Shown here: positions 17,566 through 26,353 of the stretch, piece after piece
Layout of the letters: the number at the start of each line of letters is the position of its first letter
How positions within the stretch are numbered: position 1 is the stretch's first letter
Origin: Breznakia pachnodae
GTDB taxonomy: Bacteria; Bacillota_I; Bacilli_A; Erysipelotrichales; Erysipelotrichaceae
Length of the DNA: 64,000 nucleotides
Assembly (NCBI RefSeq): GCF_030814225.1
Contig: NZ_JAUSUR010000004.1
Coordinates: forward strand, 62,001 to 126,000
Direction of reading: 5' to 3'
The notes under the pieces: generated by a model
Database searches by the model: none
The model's input: only the letters and a program-made list of their open reading frames with translations
What the model was told of the DNA's origin: nothing
Translations under genes and position numbers: made by a program

Positions 17566-17809
17566 ATAAGAAATACGTTTGAAGAATTTTTGCTCCTGTA
17601 GGAATAATGAATACAACAGCCAATCCTATTAATACTTTATTTGTTTTTTGCGAATACATTTGGTCTTCTTGCGGATTACCACCCATTTCTCTAATTTTGT
17701 AATAAATCGCCACAGCTGTAGCAATAAAAATCGCAATAGATTGAAGAAATGTTTGTGCGTCTCCGAAAAACGGTTTAATCAAATCATACAAAGGTTGAAA
17801 ACCACCCAT
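17564..17809 (-). CDS. VirB2/TrbC-like small two-TM pilin or channel subunit
   Basis: I start the protein at MGGFQPL (17809), with AAAGGGGG 8 bases upstream; a GTG three codons earlier is less likely. The 81 residues include a hydrophobic segment QSIAIFIATAVAIYY, a short loop with GGNPQEDQ, and a second segment VLIGLAVVFIIPTGAKIL. Two membrane helices joined by a short polar loop are typical of VirB2/TrbC-like and Maff2-like proteins of Bacillota elements. There is no cleavable signal peptide. Hairpins flank the gene on both sides, which could raise its RNA stability relative to neighbours. Confidence 0.75.
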   Translation of the reverse strand: MGGFQPLYDLIKPFFGDAQTFLQSIAIFIATAVAIYYKIREMGGNPQEDQMYSQKTNKVLIGLAVVFIIPTGAKILQTYFL

Positions 17810-17829
17810 TAAGCACACCCCCTTTCAAA

Positions 17830-17860
17830 TAAAAAGAAACCAACAATTTGTTGATTTCTA
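17830..17860 (-). terminator. Intra-operon hairpin before the pilin-like gene
   Basis: AGAAACCAACAA pairs with TTGTTGATTTCT (17835-17859) and the minus strand continues TTTTTATTTG. It begins at the stop of the upstream gene and ends just before the next Shine-Dalgarno site. Confidence 0.65.
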
Positions 17861-18664
17861 TAGTTCTGGTCCATCATTTGCGCTTTCTGCTTCATCCTTT
17901 TCCTCATGGTCTTTACTTTGCTCGTCACGCGTCAAGAATTTCTCTTCAGGTTTTTTGTAATACTCTGCAAGATCTTTAGCAGTTACCTTTTCTGCCATAA
18001 CGATACTAGAATATTCTTTTTTTCCTGTGTCTGGGTTGATACCAACCTCTTCTGACTTCATGATAGTAAATACTGCATCTCTGTGAATAGCAACTTGTAA
18101 TAAATCATCACGGTCCTTCACAGGTGTAATATTCTTAGGTGAAACAGTAAATCTACCTCCTGATAGTTCACCACGACCTGCCGGAATAACTACAGTAGTT
18201 CTTTCATCACCTTCTTGAGTAATGTAATCTGTTCCTCTCATTTTTGGTGTGATGGTAAATGTATGCCATTGATTCTTTGCAAAAGAATCTTCTACTACAC
18301 CAATTGGAACATTTTCAAGTTTTGAAAAATTGTGTTCATTCTTTCCGTCTTCTAATTTTCTTCCAGTCAATCCAAGATCGATATTAACAGATTTGAAAAC
18401 ATAATCACCTTTCAAGTTGATATATGCTTTATCCTCATTATATTTGTCTTGCATGATTGAACCTTTAGGAACAATAACAGAAGCACCCGATACTCCAAAA
18501 ATTTCATTTCCTTGATTGTCTTTAAATCCTCCAAAATTTACATTTGAAGGTAAGTTAACCTTTACAAATTCATATGTTTTTCCGTTACTCCCTTTGATTG
18601 GGAATGCATTTAGTTCACCATTTTCTTTACGATCTAATAATTTAATATTAATATTAAAACCCAT
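17858..18664 (-). CDS. Hypothetical beta-rich protein of the transfer operon, 268 aa
   Basis: The protein has no signal peptide or membrane segment. Residues 1-210 alternate strands and turns (FVKVNLPSNVNFGGF, ASVIVPKGSIM, AYINLKGDYVFK, RTTVVIPAGRGEL), suggesting a beta sandwich or OB-like fold; the C-terminal 45 residues are acidic and disordered, like the tails of single-strand binding proteins. It lies between a two-TM micro-protein and the pilin-like gene. The family is not recognised; SSB-like binding is only a thought. Confidence 0.7.
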   Translation of the reverse strand: MGFNINIKLLDRKENGELNAFPIKGSNGKTYEFVKVNLPSNVNFGGFKDNQGNEIFGVSGASVIVPKGSIMQDKYNEDKAYINLKGDYVFKSVNIDLGLTGRKLEDGKNEHNFSKLENVPIGVVEDSFAKNQWHTFTITPKMRGTDYITQEGDERTTVVIPAGRGELSGGRFTVSPKNITPVKDRDDLLQVAIHRDAVFTIMKSEEVGINPDTGKKEYSSIVMAEKVTAKDLAEYYKKPEEKFLTRDEQSKDHEEKDEAESANDGPEL

Positions 18665-18697
18665 AATTTTTCTCCTTTTCTAGTTTTAATTTAAAAC

Positions 18698-18886
18698 TTA
18701 CATTGTAATCAATAAATACACACCAATAGCTGCGATTATTGAAATGATACCCGTTTGTATAAGTATCTGTTTTTGAGTTTTTCTTGCTTTTCCATTCTTC
18801 ATTCCACTTTCTTTAACTTTTGGATAGAAATATATCCAAACGAAAACAATTGCACAAAGTGCAGTTACAATTCCTACTATGCTCAT
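18698..18886 (-). CDS. Small two-TM protein
   Basis: The 62 residues form two hydrophobic helices (about 3-20 and 43-60) joined by a basic cytoplasmic loop (KVKESGMKNGKARKTQK). The start has AAAGGAGGAG 5 bases upstream. It is in the secretion operon and could be a minor channel subunit. Confidence 0.7.
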   Translation of the reverse strand: MSIVGIVTALCAIVFVWIYFYPKVKESGMKNGKARKTQKQILIQTGIISIIAAIGVYLLITM

Positions 18887-18900
18887 AGTTCTCCTCCTTT

Positions 18901-19770
18901 CTAATATACTGTCAATCTTTGTCCTATTGGATCACCTGAAGCGTCCAATATGTCGTTACATGTAGCACTAGAACCTTTGCTAAACGCCTCTAGCATTTCT
19001 TTCTGACAAGACTGAGGTGCTGTGATTCTGTTATATCCATCTACAAATAAAAAGTCTTTTATATATGGCGATGGTTTTTGTTGTGTTTGATTGCTGTTTT
19101 GTTGTGTTGAATTCTGATTTGATGAGTTTTGTCCATCGTTACTTGAATTAGAATTATTTTGCTCTTCTGGTTTTTGTTCTTCTGGCTTCTTCTTCACAAC
19201 CACCTTTACAGATGTTGTTGTTGAGTTACCAGATGTATCTATAGCTTTAATTTCTATTTCTTGATTTCCAATTTTATTGACATCAAATTTACCAATCTCA
19301 ACTTTTACTTCATCTGCTTTATCCACGTTATCTTTAACCGAAATGTGTTCTTTAATAGATAAAGTTTCTCCTTCAGTAATTTCAAATGTTTCTTTTGACA
19401 ACTCAATTACAGGACTTTCTAAATCTTTGATTTCCACAGTAAGAGTAAATATATCTTCTTCTACTTTATAGTCTATTGTTACTTCACCCATTTTTTGAGT
19501 ACTAATAGATCCACAAGAGACTTCATAGTTCGATATATAAATTTTCCTCTTGTCTGAATCGATTGCGGATTTCTTTATGTTATGTCCATCTACATTCAAT
19601 ACAAAACTGCAAGTATCAACATTTTTTTCCTTATAGTTAATTTCAACTTTTTCTTGAAATGTTATTTCATGAGCAGTTGATACATCTGCCTCAAACAAAT
19701 CACAACCACCTAAGACAAATACAGTAAAGAAAAAAAAGGCATAAAGCCTTAATTTTCTTTTTTTATTCAT
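18901..19770 (-). CDS. Lipoprotein with Ig-like (DUF5011-type) domain
   Basis: I start at MNKKRKLRLYAFFFF (19770), preceded by AGGAAGAG. A basic and hydrophobic signal ends in VLGGC, a lipobox, so the 289-residue protein should be lipid-anchored on the cell surface. Residues about 120-200 form a bacterial Ig-like domain (SPVIELSKETFEITEG..., GNQEIEIKAIDTSGN). A Pro/Glu/Asn/Gln-rich linker leads to a 55-residue C-terminal domain with two cysteines. The start overlaps the stop of the giant adhesin gene by 8 bases. A related architecture occurs in the gene at 24159. Confidence 0.85.
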   Translation of the reverse strand: MNKKRKLRLYAFFFFTVFVLGGCDLFEADVSTAHEITFQEKVEINYKEKNVDTCSFVLNVDGHNIKKSAIDSDKRKIYISNYEVSCGSISTQKMGEVTIDYKVEEDIFTLTVEIKDLESPVIELSKETFEITEGETLSIKEHISVKDNVDKADEVKVEIGKFDVNKIGNQEIEIKAIDTSGNSTTTSVKVVVKKKPEEQKPEEQNNSNSSNDGQNSSNQNSTQQNSNQTQQKPSPYIKDFLFVDGYNRITAPQSCQKEMLEAFSKGSSATCNDILDASGDPIGQRLTVY

Positions 19771-22700
19771 TAACTCTTCCTTTTCTCTTTTTAGATGCAA
19801 TAACTACAACTAACCCTAAACTAATTAAGGACATCAATACTAACATATTAGTGTTTGTAACGTCTCCTGCTACAACGGCAGCTGCTGGCATCATTGTATT
19901 CACATACTTAAAGGAATATGTATTTTCATCATTAAAGTCATCCATTGTAACTTTAACAACTTCATCTGAAAGAGCATATCCTAATGGAGCATCAGATTCT
20001 CTAAACTCAATATGACCATAAGTTCCTGCACCTGTGAATGTGAAAGTGGCGATTCCTGTCTCGGCGTCCCCCTTAACAACGATAGATTCTAGTAACTTAC
20101 CATCTTGGTCGAATACATCAGCTGTGAATTCAAAATCCTTTTTAATATTTTCAAGAGATATTGAATCTACTTTATTGATATAAACTTTAAATTCAGTTTC
20201 TTCCATGCGGACCGCCTGTCCCTCATCTTTTGGATCATTATGCTCTACAAAGATTTCTTCTTTCTCATTACCTTCTTCATCCACTGTCTTTACAACAAGT
20301 TTTTCTACAAAGTAATAAGACTTCCCATTTTCTAGTGTATAAGCAGGAACGTTTACTGTAACAGTATATTTGCCTTCTGGTGTATCAAATCTTGTATCCT
20401 TTTCTACATCACTCAATACTAATTCCTGAGTTTCACTATCTCTAATTTCCCATACACGATCATAAACAAAGTTTGGATCAATACCTGTATAAGAAGCTAC
20501 ATCAATCATGATGTTGTCGATAGTTGGATCAAACACCTTTTCGTTATTTAACCCTGTTGCCAATGTACCTAGTGTCGGTTCTTCAGTGCGGACAGTTTGA
20601 CCTTCATCTTCTGGATCATTATGTTCTACATATGGAATGTCTTCTCCATGAACCTTGATATATTCAGCAAAATAGTAATCTTCTCCAGCTTCCAGCGTTC
20701 CTGCTGGTACAAATACATTAATTCTATATGTACCATCGTAAGTTGGGAATGTTACTTCTGATTCCGTTTCAGTTAAAATGATTTCTCCTGTAGATGATTT
20801 ACGAAGTTCCCAAATCTTGTCATAAACTAATGAGGTATCAACTCCAGTGTAATCACAATCATCAATTAAGATATTATCAATATCTGGATTAATTACTTTA
20901 CTTCCATTTATATGAGTAGCTTTAGTTCCTAAAGTTGGTTCTGGTTTGTTATAGTATTCAATTGAATATGTATTTCCCAAACCTTCTGTTTCGCCATTAA
21001 TAATTACATTTACGACTTCGTCAGATAAAATCCAACCTTCAGGAACCGCAGTCTCTACCAAGTAACCATTAAAACTATATGGAAGATTCTTAAATACTGC
21101 TGATCCTGTTGTTGGATCTACACTAACTGTTTCAATCTCTTGAGTTAACTCTTCATCAGCATATAAAGTAAATTCAAATCCTTCTATGTCTTTAACAATT
21201 TCTTCAGAATATTTATTCTTTTTTACTACTTCTAGATCAGTACGGATTACTTTGTTTTCGATTTCACGATCTATTTCGATGATTTTTGTTTGATTATCAT
21301 CTTTATCTTTCTTGAAGTTTACTGTGAAATCATCTGCTTTTACATAACCTTCAGGAACAACAACTTCCTCAAATTTAAGAGTTGTACCTTCCCCTGAACC
21401 AATGTAAATGTCTAACATTTCTAATACTTCATCTTCTGTAGCATAGAATAGACCATCTGCTGACTGAGCATTTACAAGTTGTTCACCTTCATAGTGAACT
21501 ACAGTCTCATTGTCATAATTAGCTAGTACATCATGGTCAACATATGTTACCTTCCAACCACTAACTAATGTTTCATCATCGTGTAGTCCTTCTACTCTTT
21601 CAAATAGTTTATTTAAAACCAATTTTCCCTTTGGTGCTTGGTTTGACACTCTTATTACAAGAATAGGTTTTCCATCAATGTTTACTTCATGAACATTTGA
21701 TGCTTTAATTTCAAATGGAACTCTTTCTTCAGGGTCTAAGTAATTACTTGGTGTTCCTGTTTCAACTAGTTCATATTTACCAGCAGGAAGAACTTTGTTA
21801 GTAATTAACATTCCATTTTCGTCAGTAGCCCACTCACTAATTTGTTTATTTCCAACTACTTCAGAATACCATTCATTATTGTCAACATCCCATATTTTGA
21901 AAGTTGCAGGGAAGATAATATTTTCTCCTAGGTCCTCATCATACTTATATACTTGTAAATATGAAGTATGTAATTCATTACCTACAATATAATATAAAGT
22001 TTCTCCATGATTAACGATTTTACTATTCCATGCTGGAGCCAAACCTAAATTTTCATTAGCTGCTTTCGTTTGAGTTACTCTATAACCTGACTTTCCAGCC
22101 CAAGGAAGATTGTTTGCCTCTCCCATCCCCTGAATATCAGTAGTAATAGTTGCATAAACAGGTGCGTTTGCTTCTCCTAGTAATTGAACTTCGTCTTCAA
22201 TTTGAACTTTAAATACTGCACCAAATTCTGGAAGTTTAATTCCACTTCCTTCAGTATTGATAAATTTTTGTACTTTAATATTTCCGCGCTTTACTTCTTG
22301 CTTAGAAGTAGCTTGTTTTGTGACTACCGCAGTAGCACTATTAACATAACGAAGATCTAAAGTATATTTGTTTGGATCAATATTATATCCATTAGAAGCA
22401 CTTATTTCTTTAAAGTAATAGATACCAGGTTCTAATCCAGAAATAACAATTTCTAAATCTGACCCAATTACTTCACTTTTAACTAATTGATCAGTTGAAT
22501 ACTTAGGTGCGCCTGTTACGCCATCCTTAATATTTTCTCCTGCGTACAATCCATAAACTGCATCATCTAAATCCGCTTCACCCAATGGAATTTTTAATCC
22601 TGTATCTTTATCTACTTTATAAAGTTTAGCAGTACCTGTAACTCTCTGGTTGGTTTTCGTATAAGTTACTGTTTCATTTGGGATAATTGTTGCATATGCA

Positions 22701-23932
22701 GGTGTTGATTCTAATACTAATGGTGATGGAACATACGTTTCCACAATCTTAACTTCTTCTGGCAATATATCATCAATCTTGACTTTACCATCTGCTCCAG
22801 TTGTATAAGAACCTATTTTTGTTCCTGCATCATCTCCTGAATTGTAGAACACATCAAATTTAGCTCCAGAGATATAGTTTCCTAAGTTATCTTTTTTAGC
22901 AATCTCTAATGATCCAAATTTTTCCACTTCAATATTTAATGTAGAAAATACTGGGTCCTGAGAACCACCAGAATAAACATCTTGTTCCGTTGGATTTGTC
23001 CACAGAATAGAATTATCCGGCATACCTGTATTCATATAGCGAGCAAATCTAACCGTTCCATCTACATCATCTGCTGTAGCTGTTAATGTAAGTGTATTCC
23101 CACTTTTCACTATATTTACACCAGTATTATTAACTGTAATTGAATAACTATTTAGAACTCCATTTGTATCTGTAATAGTAACTGGTGTACCAACTCTAAC
23201 TTTGATAGTTTGCCCCGTAAAAGAAAGTTTCGTATTATTTTGAGCAATTGATGCTAGTATAGATGCCTTTTCTGTTTGATAGTTTGGAACAGTATGACTT
23301 GAAGGCACATATCCATATCCAAGTTCCCAAATCATTAATTGCACAACAGCATAATTATAAGTAGATTTACCTCTTAAATAATAGCCATGTAATATATAAC
23401 TATCAATAGCATCCATCTTTGATGCATTTGGTGTATATCCTGATGTACCAGCAGGATTACTCACTACTTCCCAAGGTTCAACACACCAACCTAGTGTACC
23501 ATCACCAGTTAGCATTAAAATTTCTTGATCAGTGAACCAAGCAGTATGACCATTTCCTGAAGCTGTTCCAGAATGAGAATAACCTGTTGATCCTCTTGAG
23601 GCTACTACTGTTCCTGCTCTGGTTGTTGGTCCTGCCCTTGTTTCTCTAGCAGAATCTTCCGATTCATTAACTTCTTCTGAATCATTGCTACTTAAATCCA
23701 CTGAATCATCTTCAACTGTTATAATTCCATCCTCTACAGTTGTAGTAATTTCTGCTTCATTCGTTTCTACTACTTCTTTTTCATCCTTTTCAACAATATC
23801 TGATTCGGTAATTGTTTCATTATCACTCAATTCATTAGCCAAAATTGCTGAATCATTACCAAAGTTGAATAATGCCGTAAAAGCGATTAAAGCAACTAAT
23901 AATAATTTCATTATTTTTTTTACTTTATGCAT
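19763..23932 (-). CDS. Giant surface adhesin: thioester domain, SpaA/Cna-B-like repeats, VaFE-like repeats
   Basis: The 1389-residue protein starts with a signal peptide (to about residue 32) and an acidic Ser/Glu-rich linker. The thioester domain follows: Cys150 in WCVEPWE and Gln198 in VVQLMIWE are the expected bond partners, so it may bind host or neighbour cells covalently. Then come several SpaA/Cna-B-like modules with intact Lys, Asn and Glu motifs (LEIAKKDNLGNYISGAKFDV; AKLYKVDKD; LQVYKYDEDLG), and two near-identical C-terminal modules of about 120 residues beginning TLGTKATHINGSKV and TLATGLNNEKV, similar to VaFE repeats. The end is a membrane segment and KKRKGR tail without a clear LPxTG. 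It is inside the mating operon, suggesting a mating-pair adhesin. Confidence 0.9.
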   Translation of the reverse strand: MHKVKKIMKLLLVALIAFTALFNFGNDSAILANELSDNETITESDIVEKDEKEVVETNEAEITTTVEDGIITVEDDSVDLSSNDSEEVNESEDSARETRAGPTTRAGTVVASRGSTGYSHSGTASGNGHTAWFTDQEILMLTGDGTLGWCVEPWEVVSNPAGTSGYTPNASKMDAIDSYILHGYYLRGKSTYNYAVVQLMIWELGYGYVPSSHTVPNYQTEKASILASIAQNNTKLSFTGQTIKVRVGTPVTITDTNGVLNSYSITVNNTGVNIVKSGNTLTLTATADDVDGTVRFARYMNTGMPDNSILWTNPTEQDVYSGGSQDPVFSTLNIEVEKFGSLEIAKKDNLGNYISGAKFDVFYNSGDDAGTKIGSYTTGADGKVKIDDILPEEVKIVETYVPSPLVLESTPAYATIIPNETVTYTKTNQRVTGTAKLYKVDKDTGLKIPLGEADLDDAVYGLYAGENIKDGVTGAPKYSTDQLVKSEVIGSDLEIVISGLEPGIYYFKEISASNGYNIDPNKYTLDLRYVNSATAVVTKQATSKQEVKRGNIKVQKFINTEGSGIKLPEFGAVFKVQIEDEVQLLGEANAPVYATITTDIQGMGEANNLPWAGKSGYRVTQTKAANENLGLAPAWNSKIVNHGETLYYIVGNELHTSYLQVYKYDEDLGENIIFPATFKIWDVDNNEWYSEVVGNKQISEWATDENGMLITNKVLPAGKYELVETGTPSNYLDPEERVPFEIKASNVHEVNIDGKPILVIRVSNQAPKGKLVLNKLFERVEGLHDDETLVSGWKVTYVDHDVLANYDNETVVHYEGEQLVNAQSADGLFYATEDEVLEMLDIYIGSGEGTTLKFEEVVVPEGYVKADDFTVNFKKDKDDNQTKIIEIDREIENKVIRTDLEVVKKNKYSEEIVKDIEGFEFTLYADEELTQEIETVSVDPTTGSAVFKNLPYSFNGYLVETAVPEGWILSDEVVNVIINGETEGLGNTYSIEYYNKPEPTLGTKATHINGSKVINPDIDNILIDDCDYTGVDTSLVYDKIWELRKSSTGEIILTETESEVTFPTYDGTYRINVFVPAGTLEAGEDYYFAEYIKVHGEDIPYVEHNDPEDEGQTVRTEEPTLGTLATGLNNEKVFDPTIDNIMIDVASYTGIDPNFVYDRVWEIRDSETQELVLSDVEKDTRFDTPEGKYTVTVNVPAYTLENGKSYYFVEKLVVKTVDEEGNEKEEIFVEHNDPKDEGQAVRMEETEFKVYINKVDSISLENIKKDFEFTADVFDQDGKLLESIVVKGDAETGIATFTFTGAGTYGHIEFRESDAPLGYALSDEVVKVTMDDFNDENTYSFKYVNTMMPAAAVVAGDVTNTNMLVLMSLISLGLVVVIASKKRKGRVNE

Positions 23933-23961
23933 TTTATACCTCCTGTTTCTAAAATTTGCAC

Positions 23962-23994
23962 AAAAAAAGCAACTCCATTTTTTTAGAATTGCTT
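23962..23994 (-). terminator. Terminator between the 23-codon gene and the adhesin
   Basis: AAGCAACTC and GAATTGCTT (one mismatch) pair across an A/T loop, and the minus strand continues with seven T. It lies about 30 bases upstream of the adhesin start. Confidence 0.65.
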
Positions 23995-24007
23995 AAATTT
24001 CTTCTTT

Positions 24008-24079
24008 CTATTCTATTGTAAATACTGAATCACCGCTACCACCTCCACCAGAGCCGTTCGCTTTATATCCGCTCTTCAT
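24008..24079 (-). CDS. Micro-ORF: 23-residue Gly/Ser-rich peptide
   Basis: ATG at 24079 is preceded by AAGGAAGGAGG at 8-10 bases, one of the best ribosome-binding sites in the window. The peptide reads MKSGYKANGSGGGG followed by SGDSVFTIE. It is isolated between two intrinsic terminators (24107-24136 and 23962-23994), just upstream of the giant adhesin and downstream of an Ig-like surface protein. It has no signal peptide. It might be a leader peptide controlling the adhesin, or a small structural peptide; neither is known to me. Confidence 0.55.
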   Translation of the reverse strand: MKSGYKANGSGGGGSGDSVFTIE

Positions 24080-24106
24080 TTAGAGTACCTCCTTCCTTTC
24101 AAATAC

Positions 24107-24136
24107 AAAAAAACTGATGATATTTATCATCAGTGA
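24107..24136 (-). terminator. Terminator after the Ig-like membrane protein
   Basis: ACTGATGAT pairs with ATCATCAGT (24113-24134), and the minus strand continues with seven T (24112-24106), then the ribosome-binding site of the micro-ORF. Confidence 0.8.
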
Positions 24137-24158
24137 TTAACACAATAATACTTTTAAT

Positions 24159-25235
24159 CTAGTAATATACTCTAAAAGTATATTTCTTTACTCCGTTATT
24201 ATACATAACCTGAGCACCTTTTATTTGCATATATGGACTTAAATCTTCACCAGTTATTGCTTCTATTTTATCAAATTCACCATATGCCATTAAATTCATA
24301 ATATTTTCAACTTCTGCTGATGTATCAAACATCATGTGGCTTTGCCCTTCTCGTGTATCAGTTATAATAGCATCACACGGAAGAGATGGATCATATCCAC
24401 CAGGACACACATCAGCTGTTGGTGTAGGTGTTGTTCCACCTGAGTTACCAGCAGAAGAACTTCCTCCAGTGTTTGTTGACCCTCCTGTACTTCCACCTGT
24501 AGAATCAGATCCTCCTGATGTATTTCCATTCGTTTGAGAATCTTGATCTGTATTCTGATCGTCATTCTCATCTTCAGTTGTTTTTTCTTTTACAACAATA
24601 GTAACTTCTTTTTCGGTTTTATTCTTATACCAATCTTCTGCAATTACTTTTGTCTTATATTCACCAACTTTACTTATATCAACGCCTTCCATATTAACAG
24701 TAATTTTTACTGCGCTTAAATCCTTGGCTGTAAATTTAGTAGTTAGATCTTCAGTTGAATCTTGATCAACTTCAATTTTATCCTTGAAGTCAACAAATTC
24801 AGGTGATTTAGTGTCCTTTATTTCAACATCTACTGTCTGCTCATGATCCTTACCATCATTATAGATTATCGAAACGCTATATACACCAACCCCAGTAAAT
24901 TCTTTTAAAACTTCATTTTCGCATTTCTCACTACTACACATGTACTCTGCTGGAGTAATATTAACTTTCGATTTTTCTAGAATATCTTTATCGGTTGTTT
25001 TTAGATAAGTACTAGGATTACTTGAAACCCCAGCTTCTCCATACTCTAAAACAAACTTATCTTTTTTCAATGTCAAATCTACTTCTTTTGAATCGTTTTG
25101 CATAAAGATAGCTACCACCACAATTACTCCAACTGCGATTATAGCTGCTCCTATTGCAAATACCTTCTTTTTTCCTAACTTATCAATAAATCCCTTTTTT
25201 TCTGTTTGATAGTTGTTACTTTTTTTGCTTTCCAT
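24159..25235 (-). CDS. Membrane-anchored Ig-like surface protein with Gly/Ser linker
   Basis: I start at MESKKSNNYQ (25235) because GGAGGG lies 5 bases upstream. After a 20-residue basic start comes one membrane segment (about 25-45) that anchors the 358-residue protein with its C-terminus outside. Two Ig-like units follow (about 50-140 and 145-215; SPEFVDFKDKIEVDQD, then GEYKTKVIAEDWYKN), then an Asp/Gln-rich and Gly/Ser/Thr-rich flexible linker, and a 90-residue C-terminal domain with two cysteines (CPGGYDPSLPC). The plan resembles the lipoprotein at 18901. Its start overlaps the end of the upstream gene by 20 bases. Confidence 0.8.
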   Translation of the reverse strand: MESKKSNNYQTEKKGFIDKLGKKKVFAIGAAIIAVGVIVVVAIFMQNDSKEVDLTLKKDKFVLEYGEAGVSSNPSTYLKTTDKDILEKSKVNITPAEYMCSSEKCENEVLKEFTGVGVYSVSIIYNDGKDHEQTVDVEIKDTKSPEFVDFKDKIEVDQDSTEDLTTKFTAKDLSAVKITVNMEGVDISKVGEYKTKVIAEDWYKNKTEKEVTIVVKEKTTEDENDDQNTDQDSQTNGNTSGGSDSTGGSTGGSTNTGGSSSAGNSGGTTPTPTADVCPGGYDPSLPCDAIITDTREGQSHMMFDTSAEVENIMNLMAYGEFDKIEAITGEDLSPYMQIKGAQVMYNNGVKKYTFRVYY

Positions 25236-25659
25236 GTTTTCCCTCCATTTTGTATTTTTCTTTTGTTTTTTCCACTTCATTCATAATAAACTTGGATTCA
25301 GCTTGATTTAGTAGATCACTATGCTGATTCAATAAATATTCTAACTTATATACAGCAGTTTTAATAGTGCTAATTTCTATATCTTCAGATGAGCTAAACA
25401 ATAAATGTAGATCGAAATAGCTCTTATAAATTAATCCTAGCTTTATATTTTCTTTCAGTTTAATCTCATCATTCATCATATTCACAAATCTTTTCAAAGC
25501 ATTAACACTGATCCGTCTGGTGTCACTGTTTATCCCAGCAATAAATTGTTTATAATCTATATTTACATTTTCGCAAATATGTCGAATGTTTATCTTAGAA
25601 CGATTGTTATTTATGTATTCAATAAGTTCAATCTTCTGCTCTTTCTTTTCCTGTTTCAA
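25216..25659 (-). CDS. Putative HTH-like protein preceding the surface genes
   Basis: The reading frame has no ATG with a site; TTG at 25659 has GGAGG 7 bases upstream and gives 147 residues, so I prefer it over a GTG at 25677. Residues about 12-60 (ELIEYINNNRSKINIRHICENVNIDYKQFIAGIN...RISVNALKRFVNMM) look like a helix-turn-helix DNA-binding domain. The rest is helical. It may regulate the adhesin and secretion genes downstream. The call is by eye. Confidence 0.6.
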   Translation of the reverse strand: MKQEKKEQKIELIEYINNNRSKINIRHICENVNIDYKQFIAGINSDTRRISVNALKRFVNMMNDEIKLKENIKLGLIYKSYFDLHLLFSSSEDIEISTIKTAVYKLEYLLNQHSDLLNQAESKFIMNEVEKTKEKYKMEGKHGKQKK

Positions 25660-25723
25660 TTGTCTACCTCCAAGCACATTATATATTATGATTTTTAATA
25701 TTACAACCTTTTTGAATGTAATT

Positions 25724-26338
25724 TTAAATTTCTTGCATTTCAGTTTCTGACATTTCCGCTACTTTAATCTTCTCCTGAACCACATCATCGAAATCAAAAT
25801 TGTTATACATTATGTCTTCAATGCCTTTAATTTGAGAAAGCGCCATTTGAGTATAATCACTACCTAGAAAATTTTCAAGTTCTTCTTGAAGTCCTAATAC
25901 ATCATAATCATTCTCAGAATAAACAGAAATAATATGCTTTGATTTATCGTATCCGAATGTTTTCAATATATCTATTTCAAGTGAGTTCACAATTGCCTCA
26001 AACAACCCTAGTTCTTTCTCATGTTCAATTTCAATTAACTCATCTAAAACATCAAGTTGCTTTTGGTTTAAATACAATCTAGTAATAGCTCCATCCTCCA
26101 CATTTACACAGAAACCACGATTCATTTCTTGATTTGAAATTACCATTATATTATTAGTATCTTTTACAAACCATTCATCATTCATTTTCATTGTAAATAT
26201 ATGTTCAAAATTCGGAGCTACAGTATGTACCAAATTTGAATATTCGACATCAATGCTATGAATATCATTACACTTGAAATCAAATAAATATGTAAAAAGA
26301 TTATTTGAATTTTTTAAATTGGTATAAAAAAGTTTCAT
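25724..26338 (-). CDS. Hypothetical protein, 204 aa
   Basis: This soluble acidic protein has a beta-rich first half (SIDVEYSNLVHTVAPNFEHIF, KDTNNIMVIS, AITRLYLN) and a helical second half. It has no recognised motif. It lies 15 bases after the primase-like gene, in the same unit, with AAAGGAC upstream. Confidence 0.7.
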   Translation of the reverse strand: MKLFYTNLKNSNNLFTYLFDFKCNDIHSIDVEYSNLVHTVAPNFEHIFTMKMNDEWFVKDTNNIMVISNQEMNRGFCVNVEDGAITRLYLNQKQLDVLDELIEIEHEKELGLFEAIVNSLEIDILKTFGYDKSKHIISVYSENDYDVLGLQEELENFLGSDYTQMALSQIKGIEDIMYNNFDFDDVVQEKIKVAEMSETEMQEI

Positions 26339-26353
26339 TAATTTCAGTCCTTT

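Noticed and set aside
20215-20940. Possible DNA-level tandem repeat in the adhesin gene
   Set aside because: The repetition is explained by two diverged protein modules rather than by a separate DNA repeat element.
24334-24537. 67-residue Pro/Val/Glu-rich frame on the + strand
   Set aside because: It is the reverse of the Gly/Ser/Thr linker codons of the Ig-like surface protein at 24159.
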